Positions 19,181 through 29,599 of a stretch of 64,000 nt of DNA are shown piece after piece. The translations under genes and the position numbers were made by a program. The notes under the pieces were generated by a model. That model was not told where the DNA came from, ran no database searches, and worked only from the letters and a program-made list of their open reading frames with translations. Numbering within the stretch: the first letter of the stretch is position 1; every line of letters begins with the position of its first letter. The stretch comes from Meira nashicola (taxonomy: Eukaryota; Basidiomycota; Exobasidiomycetes; Exobasidiales; Brachybasidiaceae): contig BCJU01000001.1 in assembly GCA_001600355.1 (NCBI GenBank), forward strand, positions 5,518,013 to 5,582,012, in the 5' to 3' direction.

Positions 19181-20698
19181 ATGAGCGTTCCAGGTATCAA
19201 CAATCTTTCTACTTTGATCAAAAGGCTAGAAGCTGCCACTTCCCGCCTTGAGGATATTGCAGTACAGCAACATGCTCAACCACAACAACCAACGGCCGGA
19301 GGTGTGGCTTTGGCAGACAGAGGTGCACCTGGTCCAGCTTCAGCAGTAGAACTACCTGCTAGTGTTGAAGCATGGGATGATGAAGTGAAACCAAAAATTA
19401 ACGCATTCGCAGAATTGAGTGCAAAAGTGGGAGGAAATGTGGAAGTTCAAGCGAAAAGTGTCGTTGCAGCTTTTGAAGGTGTTCGTCAAACAGTCTTGGT
19501 CGCCGGAAGCTCCAAAAAACCAACCGGATCACCTTCTCCTGTTTTTATGAAACTTCTCGAGCCTATTCAAAAAGCATTAGAAGAGACACAAAATGCAAAG
19601 GAAAAGAACAGAGCGGATAGAAAGTTATTTAATCATTTGTCTGCTATTGCTGAAGGAATTCCAGCTGTCGGATGGGTCACCATAGAACCTAAACCAGGAC
19701 CATACGTTGAAGAAATGAAGAATGCCGGTCAATTTTATTTCAATCGGGTCATCAAAGAATTCAAAGATACAGAAAAAGTTCATGTCGAATGGGCACGTTC
19801 GTTCACCGCTATTTTGGACGCCATGAAAGCATACGTAATGCAACACCATACCACAGGACTCCAATGGAATCCTCGTGGCGGTGATGCATCGACTTTTTCT
19901 GCTCCCTCTGCTGCTCCAGCATCTGGTGCTCCACCACCACCTCCACCGCCCGCCCCTCCTGCCGCTCCACCCCCACCTCCAGCAGCAGCAGGTGGAGCAG
20001 CAGCAGGTGGTATGGATGCGGTTTTTGGACAGATTAATCAAGGAGAAGGTATTACGGGAAGCTTAAAAAGGGTTGATCCTAGTCAAATGACTCACAAGAA
20101 TCCCGCTTTGCGTGGACAAGCTGCGCCAGTGTCAGCAGTGATTGGTGCTTCTGGAAAGCCTGCACCTCCAAAGCCAGGATCAAAACCTGGATCATTAAAG
20201 GCAAAGAAACCACCAAAGACGGCTTTGGAAGGTAATAAATGGGCAGTTGAATATCATGAAGGTAATAGGTCAATTGTTTTGGAAGAAACATCTATAGGGC
20301 AGACTGTGAACGTTTTTGGATGTAAAGATTCAGTGATCCACGTCAAAGGCAAAGTGAATGCTATTCAGATGGTATCATGCACCAAGACATCCATTCTGCT
20401 AGACACCCTCGTATCTTCACTCGAATTAACTCAATCTCCAAGTTTCACTGTTCAAGTCACAGGCGCTGTACCTACGATCTTGATCGATTCGTGCGATAGT
20501 GGACAGATTTACCTAAGTAAAGCTTCGCTACATACGGAAATTGTGACTGCTAAATGCAGTGCAATTAATGTGAGCGTACCAAAAGAGGGTGAACCTGAGG
20601 GTGAATACGCCGAGATTGCATTGCCCGAGCAGTTGCGACACCAAGTTGTGCCCGATGGAAAAGGTATCAAGAGTGAAGTTGTTGAGCATTCAGGTTGA
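19181..20698 (+). CDS. SRV2: Adenylyl cyclase-associated protein CAP/Srv2
   Basis: 505 residues, single exon. The N-terminus has the RLExxxxRLE adenylyl-cyclase-binding helix (KRLEAATSRLEDIA, residues 10-23). The helical CAP-N domain (about 60-225) includes AWDDEVKP and GWVTIEPKPGPYVEEMKNAG. Then come a proline run (about 247-268), a WH2-like segment (KNPALRGQ), and the beta-helical C-CAP domain (about 350-495; KWAVEYHEGNRSIVLEE and later MVSCTKTSILLDTL). The protein recycles cofilin-bound actin and, in fungi, couples Ras to adenylyl cyclase. All parts are present at the usual length. Confidence 0.93.
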   Translation: MSVPGINNLSTLIKRLEAATSRLEDIAVQQHAQPQQPTAGGVALADRGAPGPASAVELPASVEAWDDEVKPKINAFAELSAKVGGNVEVQAKSVVAAFEGVRQTVLVAGSSKKPTGSPSPVFMKLLEPIQKALEETQNAKEKNRADRKLFNHLSAIAEGIPAVGWVTIEPKPGPYVEEMKNAGQFYFNRVIKEFKDTEKVHVEWARSFTAILDAMKAYVMQHHTTGLQWNPRGGDASTFSAPSAAPASGAPPPPPPPAPPAAPPPPPAAAGGAAAGGMDAVFGQINQGEGITGSLKRVDPSQMTHKNPALRGQAAPVSAVIGASGKPAPPKPGSKPGSLKAKKPPKTALEGNKWAVEYHEGNRSIVLEETSIGQTVNVFGCKDSVIHVKGKVNAIQMVSCTKTSILLDTLVSSLELTQSPSFTVQVTGAVPTILIDSCDSGQIYLSKASLHTEIVTAKCSAINVSVPKEGEPEGEYAEIALPEQLRHQVVPDGKGIKSEVVEHSG

Positions 20699-20804
20699 TA
20701 TGCGCCTCTTCATAGTATCATATCATATAATGCAATACTGTTTTGAAATGCAAGTGGTGAAATTTTGTGAAATCTAGAGTTACAAGGGGGTTGGAAATGA
20801 ACAT

Positions 20805-21398
20805 CTATCTTTGAACAATCTTGTCGAGGAGGTCCTAGATGGGTGTAATAATAGGTTTAGATATGTCTGTCTTGACAAAGCAATCATTAATACTCACCTT
20901 TGCTTCATTAATCTTACTCGCAAGATAAGGTGCTCCTCCACGATCCGGATGGTTTGCAATCATCATTCTTCTATGTGCTTCCTTAACTTTTGCTTTCGTC
21001 AGTGCAGTTTCTCGTAATCCTAGAATCTGTGCTGCTTCAGATTTAGTCATTTTTGATCCGAATCCCCCTTTAACCCATTTGCCTGAATTAGGACCACTTG
21101 ATGATCCTGAACGTAAGAATTGAGCGGCAATTCCACTAAACAGAAAAAGAGAGAAGTGTTAGAAAAAAGATTCTCTTTCTAGAAACTCAAACATTATCCT
21201 CCCTACTCACGCCCCTATCAGACCGACTCCAACGAGAATGATGGGCGTTGCGATTGCTTGTGGTCGGGTTGCATGCATAGCAAGTGCTTGTGTCTGATTC
21301 ATAGTTACCGGTTGAGATTGTCTTATTGCTCTTGATCGAGTGTTCTGAAATGATTGTACCGCTGTAGAGCGCATCGCCAATCTAGATGTCGCAAACAT
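20805..21398 (-). CDS. PAM18: PAM18/Tim14 J-protein of the mitochondrial import motor (three exons)
   Basis: Three exons: 21211-21398, 20898-21135 and 20805-20834. The introns of 75 nt (21136-21210) and 63 nt (20835-20897) have GTGAGT donors. The spliced product is 151 residues. It has a basic, Ser/Arg-rich presequence starting [11 protein letters not shown], one TM segment ([20 protein letters not shown]), a Gly-rich linker ([10 protein letters not shown]) and a J domain with the HPD triad ([10 protein letters not shown], then [10 protein letters not shown]). The last exon encodes only DLLDKIVQR. The Met at 21398 is preferred to an in-frame Met at 21527 because it begins the presequence. PAM18 stimulates mtHsp70 at the TIM23 channel. 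Confidence 0.9.
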
Positions 21399-21658
21399 TT
21401 TTCCGTACAGTAGTATTCCTAAAGGTAGCGATTGCGCAATGAAAATCACGATGATGATGATGACGAACAAAGAAGAATGACTTCTGAAGAAATGCACTTT
21501 TTTAATACACGTGAAATTGAATTCCATGTTTAAAGCCCTGCAAATACGCGTACGCTATTAATATTCTCCGTGTGTAGAATATCATACTCGTTCGACACCA
21601 AGGCTAGTATTAACCATCACGATATCACCTCTACCACAAATGAGCTTCTAGGATAAAA

Positions 21659-24600
21659 ATGTCAACGTGGGCCGAAGTGGGCCATATACTGGTCAATAAT
21701 GGCAGTAGTCAGATGAATATATCTACTACTTCATTAGCATTCGATTCAACAAGCGAATTATTATTCACAGGTACTTCTTCTGGCAATGTGACCTCCCATT
21801 ATAGCCCTGCTTTACAACGATATACAAGTTGGCGAGCTCGTCCACAATTTGCCGTTCCTCGTGCATCAGAAAATCAAAGAGGTAGTCAAACAGGCGTAAA
21901 GGGAATCTTGTGTGATGAACGTGCGGTTTATAGTGTAGTGGAAAGTGGAATAAAATCTACCATCAGACGTGGTGCAGGTAGATGGAATTTGTATATCCCT
22001 ACAACAGAGATGCCAAGTCTTCGACTTGCTTCAATGTGCTTTTCACCGACTGCATCTTCTGATATTGTTGCAGGTGGTGCTTCAACCGGTGCCCTCGCTA
22101 CAGGACAATTGGGTCAAGATGATGTGATGATTTCTCTAAATGCTGGAACAGGTAGTATAATTCGCAAAGTGTCTTCTGAAGCACAACTCACTCACATACG
22201 AAAATCTACGAGATACATTTGCGCTGGAGGACCGGATGGTCATATTCAGCTGCGTGATCCTCGCACTTTAAATCTTGAGCACAGGCTACATGCACACCCC
22301 GGTGGAGTGATCGATATGCAATCAGAAGGAAATCATTTGTATAGTATCGGTTGGACATTGCGTTTAGGACATCCAATGGTAGAAGCAATGGTGAAAGTAC
22401 ACGATCTTCGTACGATGCGTGCTCTTGCTCCCATTCCTTTTTCAGCAATTGGTGGACCTGCATTCTTGGCTTTGAACCCTAAACGTTCCTCAACATTCAT
22501 TGTAGCTGCTCTACATGGACAATTCCAAATCGTAGATGTCGGAAATCCCGGTTCAGCCGTCCATCAGTGCACATTCCATCAAGTTCATACCTCAACTTAT
22601 CTCACCTCAATGGCCATGTCTCCCTCTGCCGATTTCCTTGCATTTGGTGAGGCTGATGGATCTGTTCGACTTTGGGCATCTTCCAATGACGCTACCAACT
22701 TTATATCTTTCTCTTCCAAGCCAGTCGAGATGCCAGATCTACCCGAAACTCCTCCTGAACCAATCAACTGGACAACAGAAACTTCATTGTCCACTGTAGG
22801 TTTGCCTTATTACGAAGAACCTCTTTTATCTGCAATGCCTTATGATGAATATTTTTCGGATGCCTCTCCTCTCTTCAACCCTCCTAAGAAGATCGATCCA
22901 AGCATCTTGACTTCGATTCGAACGGTTGACAAGGTATCTTATGCACCTTTACCGCGCAATTTGCGGGGTAAACGGAATGTGGTATCCGGTTCAGGTCCTG
23001 GTGGTGTATCAGCAGGTGCTGCTGCACGAGCGACAGATAGACGAAGGCCTGATGAACGTAGAAGGATTGGCGTACCTCTATTCCGAAGTGAAAAAGAGGC
23101 AGCAAAGAAACATGCGGATGGCAACACAGAAGATGAAGAACATGCATTGAGTCCTGGATTAGACGTTGGCGGATCAATGCCATCTTACTACCGCATCAAA
23201 ACCATCGAATATAGTCGATTTGGTGTGGAAGATTTCGATTTTGAATTCTATAACAAAACAAAATTCTCCGGTCTAGAGACGCATATTGAAAATTCTTATG
23301 CGAATGCTTATCTGCAGGCGTTGCATCACTTGATACCCTTTCGCAAGGTTGCAGAATCGCATGCGATGTCTAGCGCTCCTCTAGATCCCAGCAAAGGCGG
23401 ATGTCAAAAGGACGATTGCTTGTTGTGCCAATTTGGATTTTTATCAAAAATGTTGGAAGATGCCAAAGGTGCCAATTGTCAAGCAACAAATTTCTTGCGC
23501 TCTTTAAGTGGATCACAGAGAGCAGCTTCGATGGGTTTAATGGACAAAGATGATGCTTCGAACGCAGATGCAGCTTACAGCAGTCTCATTCAGACTTTCA
23601 ACAGATTTTTGTTGGAAACAGTCTCTGTCGAATCTGCTGAAGCAGCAAGTCCTACTAGCAGTGATGTAGATTTGATGAGACGATTGTTCGTCAATACCCA
23701 ATTCACTGTACAAATTTGTGGAACGTGCAGAACGGTAAGTCAGAGACCAAGTGGCAGTAATATCGTTGATCTGCTTTACCCTAGAAAAGCCATGTCAAAC
23801 GAATTAGCTCCACCTTCTGATTTTGCATCAATTTTACGTTCATCACTTTTACGCGAAACACTGGCAAAAGCAACGTGTAGAACATGCAATACACCTGCAT
23901 CCGCCATTCGAAGCCAAAGGGTTCTACCACCGATTGAATCTCTGCCTCAAGCTTTGAGTGTGAATTGCGCCATCAATACATCCGATCAGCTTCGCTATTG
24001 GCTTTTGGGCAATAAAGGGCGATCTTATCTTCCACCGAAACTTGCCATTTCCGTATTAGGTGACGGTGTGAGAGTGGAAGAGATTCGTTCTGATGAAGAA
24101 GAAAATACACTAAAAGAAAGAGGAGATCATGCAATTTACATGCTACGATCTATGGTCGTTCAAGTACAGGCTGACAATGATCCTCCTCATTTGGTCTCTT
24201 TTGCCAAGATTGAAGAGTCATGGTATTTGTTCAATGATTTCCTCGTCCGTCAAATTCCAGAGGAAGAAGTTTTAGGTTTTTCAGGTCCATGGAAAGTGCC
24301 GGCAGTACTTATTTGGGAACGAATCGATCGGAAAGTGATTGATTTAGAAGCATTAACTCAACAAGCTGATTCAGCTTTGCTGACAAAAGACATTACAATT
24401 GCTCATGAACGAGACCCTACACTGAAAAGACACGACCCTCTCTCAGCGAATGATGAGTTACCTATCCAGCCTGGAATGATTTGCCCTATCGATTCGGAAT
24501 TCGTAGCACTCAATCAAGAAGAGCTAGAAGTGAGCAGTACAGGCTCACGTCGTTTAATTCGTCCTAGCAGATTAAGTCTAGCACGTGTCAGTGTACTTCG

Positions 24601-25168
24601 TGGTCAAGGTCCAAGGGAAGGAGAAGCGTTTGTTGATGATTTCATTTTAACCAAAGATCCAGTTGTGGATTATTTGACTCAATTTTCCGGCATCAAAGAG
24701 GGCGATTTGGATCCCCGGACATCCAAACATACCCTTGTACCTTTACGTGTAGCATACAAGAAGCTACGAATGTTGGTGGATAGCGGTTGTATATTTTTAG
24801 GACACGGACTCAAGAAAGATTTTCGAATTATCAACATTTACGTTCCGCCTGAACAAGTGATTGATACAGTAGATCTTTTTCAATCTTCTTCTCATCCAAG
24901 AAAGTTGTCTTTGCGCTTCTTGGCTTGGTTCTTACTCAAAGAAGATATTCAAGGGCCACATGCAAATGAAAGTGCACAAGCAGATGGAAGTGCGCCAACA
25001 GGCAATAGTGAAGGACATGATTCAATCGAAGATGCTCTTGCCGCTTTACGTCTTTATAGAATTTACCTTGACTTTAAACGAGATAATCGCTTAGAAGATG
25101 TTTTGGAAGATTTGTATGAAGCAGGAAGGGTGCACGGATGGAAGCCACCCGTACGAAAGACTTTGTAG
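21659..25168 (+). CDS. PAN2: PAN2, catalytic subunit of the PAN2-PAN3 poly(A) nuclease
   Basis: 1169 residues, single exon. Order: WD40-like propeller (about 1-330), linker, ubiquitin-hydrolase-like domain (about 520-880, with the C-x-x-C pairs CQKDDCLLC, CGTCRTV and CRTCNT), and an RNase D-type DEDD exonuclease. Exonuclease residues are visible: D and E in PIDSEFVAL (about 944/946), D in GHGLKKDFRI (about 1055), and H and D in HDSIEDAL (about 1120/1125). The hydrolase-like domain has NAYLQAL where a peptidase would have Cys, so it is inactive, as in other PAN2 proteins. The complex trims mRNA poly(A) tails in the cytoplasm. Confidence 0.95.
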   Translation: MSTWAEVGHILVNNGSSQMNISTTSLAFDSTSELLFTGTSSGNVTSHYSPALQRYTSWRARPQFAVPRASENQRGSQTGVKGILCDERAVYSVVESGIKSTIRRGAGRWNLYIPTTEMPSLRLASMCFSPTASSDIVAGGASTGALATGQLGQDDVMISLNAGTGSIIRKVSSEAQLTHIRKSTRYICAGGPDGHIQLRDPRTLNLEHRLHAHPGGVIDMQSEGNHLYSIGWTLRLGHPMVEAMVKVHDLRTMRALAPIPFSAIGGPAFLALNPKRSSTFIVAALHGQFQIVDVGNPGSAVHQCTFHQVHTSTYLTSMAMSPSADFLAFGEADGSVRLWASSNDATNFISFSSKPVEMPDLPETPPEPINWTTETSLSTVGLPYYEEPLLSAMPYDEYFSDASPLFNPPKKIDPSILTSIRTVDKVSYAPLPRNLRGKRNVVSGSGPGGVSAGAAARATDRRRPDERRRIGVPLFRSEKEAAKKHADGNTEDEEHALSPGLDVGGSMPSYYRIKTIEYSRFGVEDFDFEFYNKTKFSGLETHIENSYANAYLQALHHLIPFRKVAESHAMSSAPLDPSKGGCQKDDCLLCQFGFLSKMLEDAKGANCQATNFLRSLSGSQRAASMGLMDKDDASNADAAYSSLIQTFNRFLLETVSVESAEAASPTSSDVDLMRRLFVNTQFTVQICGTCRTVSQRPSGSNIVDLLYPRKAMSNELAPPSDFASILRSSLLRETLAKATCRTCNTPASAIRSQRVLPPIESLPQALSVNCAINTSDQLRYWLLGNKGRSYLPPKLAISVLGDGVRVEEIRSDEEENTLKERGDHAIYMLRSMVVQVQADNDPPHLVSFAKIEESWYLFNDFLVRQIPEEEVLGFSGPWKVPAVLIWERIDRKVIDLEALTQQADSALLTKDITIAHERDPTLKRHDPLSANDELPIQPGMICPIDSEFVALNQEELEVSSTGSRRLIRPSRLSLARVSVLRGQGPREGEAFVDDFILTKDPVVDYLTQFSGIKEGDLDPRTSKHTLVPLRVAYKKLRMLVDSGCIFLGHGLKKDFRIINIYVPPEQVIDTVDLFQSSSHPRKLSLRFLAWFLLKEDIQGPHANESAQADGSAPTGNSEGHDSIEDALAALRLYRIYLDFKRDNRLEDVLEDLYEAGRVHGWKPPVRKTL

Positions 25169-26062
25169 GCTCTCAATGTAACATGCATTCTGTATTATAG
25201 AAGTTCGAATATGCAAAAGTACACAAAAGTTCATTAGCTTAATCGTTATTTGGGTGATGATGCAATAGCCTTGTTGGAATTACACAGAAATGAGAATGAG
25301 TCATAATCTCTTTTTAAAATAAGTGACGTTATCCGAAACATACATCATTTGGAATGCAAGGTCATAAGATCTATGTTTGTGAACAATTTTGATGAGTAAG
25401 GGCAGAAATAAGCACTTAGGCTGATTCAGAGTATCAAAACTAATGACTAGTTTTGTGATGAATATCCAAAAGGATCGCTGTTGTTTCGTTGGGAGAGATG
25501 ATTTTTTTTTTGCAATTTAGGTAACGTTTCAAATGAGTATTCACTTCATAAATTGAAACAGTTTATTGAAATAAAAAGGGGATAAGAAATGAGTCCGACA
25601 ATAAAAAGTTCACGCAAAATATTCGGGCCGCGACATTTCAAAAAAATTATTTTAAGGCTTTTACCCTGTGACAATAAAATTTGGAAACGAAATGAGTTTA
25701 AGTTTAATAAAAAAAGGGAGCCTCTCCTATTTTTTTTTGGGAAGAAACAAAAGTTACAATTTTGTATAAATATCCTGATTTTTTAAAAATAAATCTTTCC
25801 CTCCTCCCCCCATCATCTCCTTTTTTGATTGATTTTATATCTAGGTAAGAAGTAAGATGATATCTTATACTTATACTGATACTACTATCCATTCCTTAAC
25901 TACCTTCAGCATGAATACAACCTCTTTCACAATCATATCAAGACTTCAACTTCTTTCAACAATAACTCGATGGATCAAGGTCGGATCGACCTCTACCTTG
26001 CAGGGACAGGTCCCTATGGTCTTGGGATATGATGGCAACATCTGTAGGACAGTCCAGAGTCG
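25169..26062. other. AT-rich intergenic region downstream of PAN2
   Basis: About 900 bp with homopolymer A and T runs (near 25502 and 25728) and no protein-like frame. The last 90 bp directly upstream of the tRNA gene are GC-richer; no recognised RNA is assigned there. Confidence 0.45.
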
Positions 26063-26178
26063 GTCGTCATCGGGTAGTGGTTATCTCGTCCGCCTGCTAT
26101 TTCTATTTATAGCAGTCTAGCTTCACAGACGCAAGCGGGTGCCCTTTGGGCTCGCAGGTTCGAATCCTGCTGACGACG
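26063..26178 (+). tRNA. tRNA-Ser(GCT) with a 34-nt intron
   Basis: Acceptor strands GTCGTCA (26063-26069) and TGACGAC (26171-26177) pair fully, with G as discriminator base. The D arm is GGG...CTC. The anticodon stem TCCGC pairs with GCGGG, and the loop is CTGCTA-A with anticodon GCT at 26096-26098. A long variable arm (GCCC-TTT-GGGC) marks a class II tRNA. The T arm is GCAGG-TTCGAAT-CCTGC, containing the B box GGTTCGAATCC. A seven-T Pol III terminator follows at 26179. The intron, 26100-26133, begins after the purine 3' of the anticodon and contains TAGCAG, which can pair with the CTGCTA of the loop, as usual in spliced pre-tRNAs. Confidence 0.9.
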
Positions 26179-26185
26179 TTTTTTT
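26179..26185 (+). terminator. RNA polymerase III T-run terminator
   Basis: Seven consecutive T residues immediately after the discriminator base of the tRNA-Ser gene. Confidence 0.8.
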
Positions 26186-26397
26186 GGACGTGTCACGACT
26201 TTTTACCATCATTTTCGCGAGATTTACGACTTATTACATGAAATTTCACTAATTTTGGACCTCTCTGACATGTATCGAGCTGGAATCGCCTTTTCTCAAT
26301 ATGCATATGCATTTGCACATTCTGTGATGTTCGAAGTGATGCGATAAACTGAAGTAGAATTAATCCTATTACATTTTAACATCTCAGCGCCTTCTGC

Positions 26398-26635
26398 GAA
26401 CGGATATCATTATCATTTCCGATGTCATCCAAACGACAAATCAACTTATCCAAGATCTTTCGGGTTTTTGTTTAACGATTTACTTGTAGGCCTTTTCTCT
26501 GTGTTATCACTATCAACTTTCTTCCTTCTCACCGAGATCCCATCATCTCTACGTAGCTTTCTACGTGTCTTTGATGATGCGTTATTCGCGAGAAATCGAG
26601 CTAATGAATAATTCTCTTTACCTTCGTTTCACGCA
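26398..26635 (-). pseudogene. Decayed fragment of the DUF1917 gene
   Basis: Base-by-base comparison shows that this stretch follows 18528-18760 (the N-terminal coding part of the DUF1917 gene) in the same orientation. Shared words include GATATCATTAT near the start and TTTCTRCGTGTCTTTGATG, GAAATYGAGCTAATGAA and AATTCTCTTTACCTTCGTT near the end. Many substitutions and small indels interrupt the frame, so it cannot be translated as a whole. It covers only about codons 9-92 of the parent and stops before the start codon, so it is a non-functional duplicate. Confidence 0.8.
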
Positions 26636-26929
26636 AATATGTATTTTCTTAATTATTCCTTCCCGAAGTTTGGACGCGTATCCGATCTGCTGCTATGAAA
26701 AATTCCCGCAATTCCATAGCACTTATACAAAAGTTGCTTCCTAAATTCAGCGCAGCGCAATTAAGCAGAACAGCGCAGCGCATACTCTTTATTTGTTTAT
26801 ATTTTGATGAGGACATGGTGTTTATAGCGACAATTCACAATTAAACACTCAAAAATTGCGATGTGATAAGAATTAATTCGTTAAAAAAGAACAGTATAAA
26901 TATATAAAGATAGAACCTAGTATCATACA
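26636..26929. other. 3' flank of the aminotransferase gene
   Basis: Non-coding. It carries two close copies of the word CAGCGCAGCGCA (about 26748-26760 and 26771-26781). Confidence 0.45.
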
Positions 26930-28456
26930 TCATGAGCCAGCTGCTTGGGGGTTAACGCTGAATCTACGATCGCTCTTGCGAAGGTTACGACCTAATTCGG
27001 GATGGCCGGCGATAGCTTTGTCTAAGACACGTTGAATACCGTCCAATCCGCGATCCAATTCTTCCAAAGGAGGACCAAATGAAAGACGAACGAATGGTTC
27101 ACAAGGAGAATGAATGATGTTACGACGATGGGCAGGATTAACGTCAAAGAAGATACCAGGAGTAACGATGACTTGTTCTTTGAGTAATTCTTCAAAGAAT
27201 GCTAAACCGGAATTGAGAGGATGTGGCAAGCAAGACAAATTGAGCCAGATATAAAACGTTGCTTGAGGAGGAACATGACATGTTAAGCCCATTGCAGCTA
27301 AACGGTCAAGGACGTGTTTGCGTTTCATACGGAAATGACGTTGTAAAGCGATACGATCTTGAACGATACGGTCTTTATCCAACATTTCTAAAGCCAGACA
27401 TTGCATTGGATGAGAAGCACCTCCATCCAAATAAGATCCTGCTTGATTCAAAGCAGAGATCAAATCACGAGGTCCAACAACCCAACAAACACGCCAACCA
27501 GGACAACGCCAATTCTTTGTTAAACCATCGATCAAGATTAACGGACTGTTGTTCACATCTTCGATATATTCAGCTGCAGAAACTGCGCGACCTTCTTCAC
27601 CTTCGTGTAAATACCATGAGTAGAATTCATCCAAGATCGTTGTCACATCCATTTCATCTGCCATTTTGACCAAATCACGTAATTCTTTACCTTCAATGAT
27701 TTGCCCAGTTGGGTTACGAGGGTTACTTAATAAAACGGTAGTTAAGCCTTGATTGCGGATAGTACGACGTAAATCTTCAACTTTTAACTTGTATTGATCC
27801 TCTTCTGCCAATTGGGTTGGAATTGGAATCAAATTTTTGAAAGCTGCCAGCATGGGCTCATATGCAGCATATTCGGGTAATTGATATCCCAACAAGATTG
27901 GACTGATGACAGAAGCAACTCTCGATAAACCTGCTCGACCACCTGGAACGATGCAAATGTTATCAGCAGTATACTTGCTTGCACGACTTTTACGAAAGGT
28001 ATCGTTGTAATAATCTGCTACTTTTTGACGAAGAGGTTGAATACCGGTTGTAGGACCATATTCGTGAATCAAATGACCGTACTTTGCTAAGTCAAGAGTG
28101 GTTGGCTTGGGAACTGCACCTGGAATATCACCAGTTTCAGGAGCACCTTGACCAAAATTTGCCCAACCTTCTGCTCCATAATGAAAGCCATTTGACATTG
28201 CACGATCCATAACGTAAATAACACCAACCGAACCTGGATGTTCGATACCTGGAACTACATGATCATGACGTGCTGCTTTATCACTATGACCAGGCTGTTC
28301 ACGAAAGATTTGATGTGCTTCTGATTCATGTTCGTGGCTGATGCTGCCTGTTCGACGATGGGATACATCATTGAGAGCATTTTTCATCATGCCAAAAGCT
28401 GCAGACATCATTGTTGGATCTTTTGACTTGTCTTGTTGTGTTTGATTGGAAGACAT
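26930..28456 (-). CDS. PLP-dependent class I/II aminotransferase
   Basis: 508 residues from the Met at 28456 (MSSNQTQQDKSKDP); a longer in-frame leader to 28564 looks like untranslated sequence. Fold-type I aminotransferase features: YGPTTGIQPLRQKVADYYND, IVPGGRAGLSRV, the N-P-T-G motif in LLSNPRNPTGQII, LDEFYSWY, the Schiff-base lysine in LIDGLTKNWRCPGWR (about residue 312), and the substrate-carboxylate arginine region PFVRLSFGPP near the C-terminus. The closest general group is the aspartate/kynurenine/ACC-synthase-like branch; the substrate cannot be told from sequence. No obvious targeting signal. Confidence 0.85.
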   Translation of the reverse strand: MSSNQTQQDKSKDPTMMSAAFGMMKNALNDVSHRRTGSISHEHESEAHQIFREQPGHSDKAARHDHVVPGIEHPGSVGVIYVMDRAMSNGFHYGAEGWANFGQGAPETGDIPGAVPKPTTLDLAKYGHLIHEYGPTTGIQPLRQKVADYYNDTFRKSRASKYTADNICIVPGGRAGLSRVASVISPILLGYQLPEYAAYEPMLAAFKNLIPIPTQLAEEDQYKLKVEDLRRTIRNQGLTTVLLSNPRNPTGQIIEGKELRDLVKMADEMDVTTILDEFYSWYLHEGEEGRAVSAAEYIEDVNNSPLILIDGLTKNWRCPGWRVCWVVGPRDLISALNQAGSYLDGGASHPMQCLALEMLDKDRIVQDRIALQRHFRMKRKHVLDRLAAMGLTCHVPPQATFYIWLNLSCLPHPLNSGLAFFEELLKEQVIVTPGIFFDVNPAHRRNIIHSPCEPFVRLSFGPPLEELDRGLDGIQRVLDKAIAGHPELGRNLRKSDRRFSVNPQAAGS

Positions 28457-29599
28457 GATGAAAGAATTGAAAAGATGGAGATTATGGTTTATATATGCGT
28501 GCAAGCAAGAATGAATGCAAATAAAACGGAAGAAAGAGATGCGGTAATGCGCGGTACAATACACAAAGTTTGTTTGTGACGTGGCAGTGGATGCTTATAT
28601 ACCCTTGTTTATCGTTGGCGTTTTTCCCGTTGAAAGTGTAATCTTGTTGTCACTTTTGAATCGGGCGATAATCTTGCGTGTGTGTGTGTGTAAATTGGCA
28701 ATTGTACGTAAACGAGTTCTTGCGGAAAGGCGTAAAAGACGGAAGCCGAAAAGGAAGAAAGAAAGCGTGAAACCAGAAGGGCTGAGCAAAGTGAGCAGCT
28801 AAGTGTGGCGTTTACAAGCAAGCAAATTTGTATTATGATGGTAGTGAAAGGCGTACACTTTCGATGATGATGTTCCGAGGCTTATCAAGAAGGGTTGTTA
28901 CTTGTTACCCCCACTCCACGTTCGTTCCTGACACAACACTTGTTCATTCTTTTTTTCAGTGCTTGTTTGACGCTAATTTGTGTGCATCTATGTACGTATG
29001 TATGTACCTTTTCTAATTCGTGGCTGAAGATGTACAGACATATACACATTACAGAAACGCGGGCGGCGCGCGATTTGTGTGCCAGCAATTGTTTGCTTTT
29101 TTGTTTTTTGCCGAATTTCTTGCCGTCGATGCATACAAAAACCGGCGGCTGTAACAAAGGCGAAAGGGATAAGCGTGCGCCGGCGCCTTTTTTTTTTGGT
29201 TGATGAATAAATGACGCGGTTGATCAAAGTGTTAACCTTCACCATCGCGATGGATTTGTAAGCGTGTGCATACATTCATCTATTGATTGTATGATGATGA
29301 TCACATTTTATCTGATCACTTTGGCGGCTTTGTACTCATTTCGAAAGCTATGAAGCCGAACAAGCAATATGACAGCTGTTCCGGTTGCTTTTGTTATTGA
29401 TAATCACCAATCGAGAGAAAGCAGGAAAGATGATTAAAGTAACTTTTACGGCGCCGACTCCGAAAAAGGGGTAAAGCATCGATATGAATTGGCTTGATTT
29501 GTACTCATTTATTCTATCCAAAAAGGTTAATCATTTTCCCTGGAAACTACCATCACCATTCATTATTCATATAATCTCAACCGAGCGTTTCTTTACAAG
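28457..29599. other. Bidirectional promoter region aminotransferase / F-box gene
   Basis: About 1.1 kb without a credible gene. It contains a TG microsatellite (about 28677-28692), the palindrome GCGCCGGCGCC (29177-29187), a T-run after it, and a GGCGCCG word near 29450. Confidence 0.5.

Noticed and set aside
25857..26120. 87-codon open frame upstream of and overlapping the tRNA-Ser gene
   Set aside because: Runs into the tRNA and has no protein-like features.
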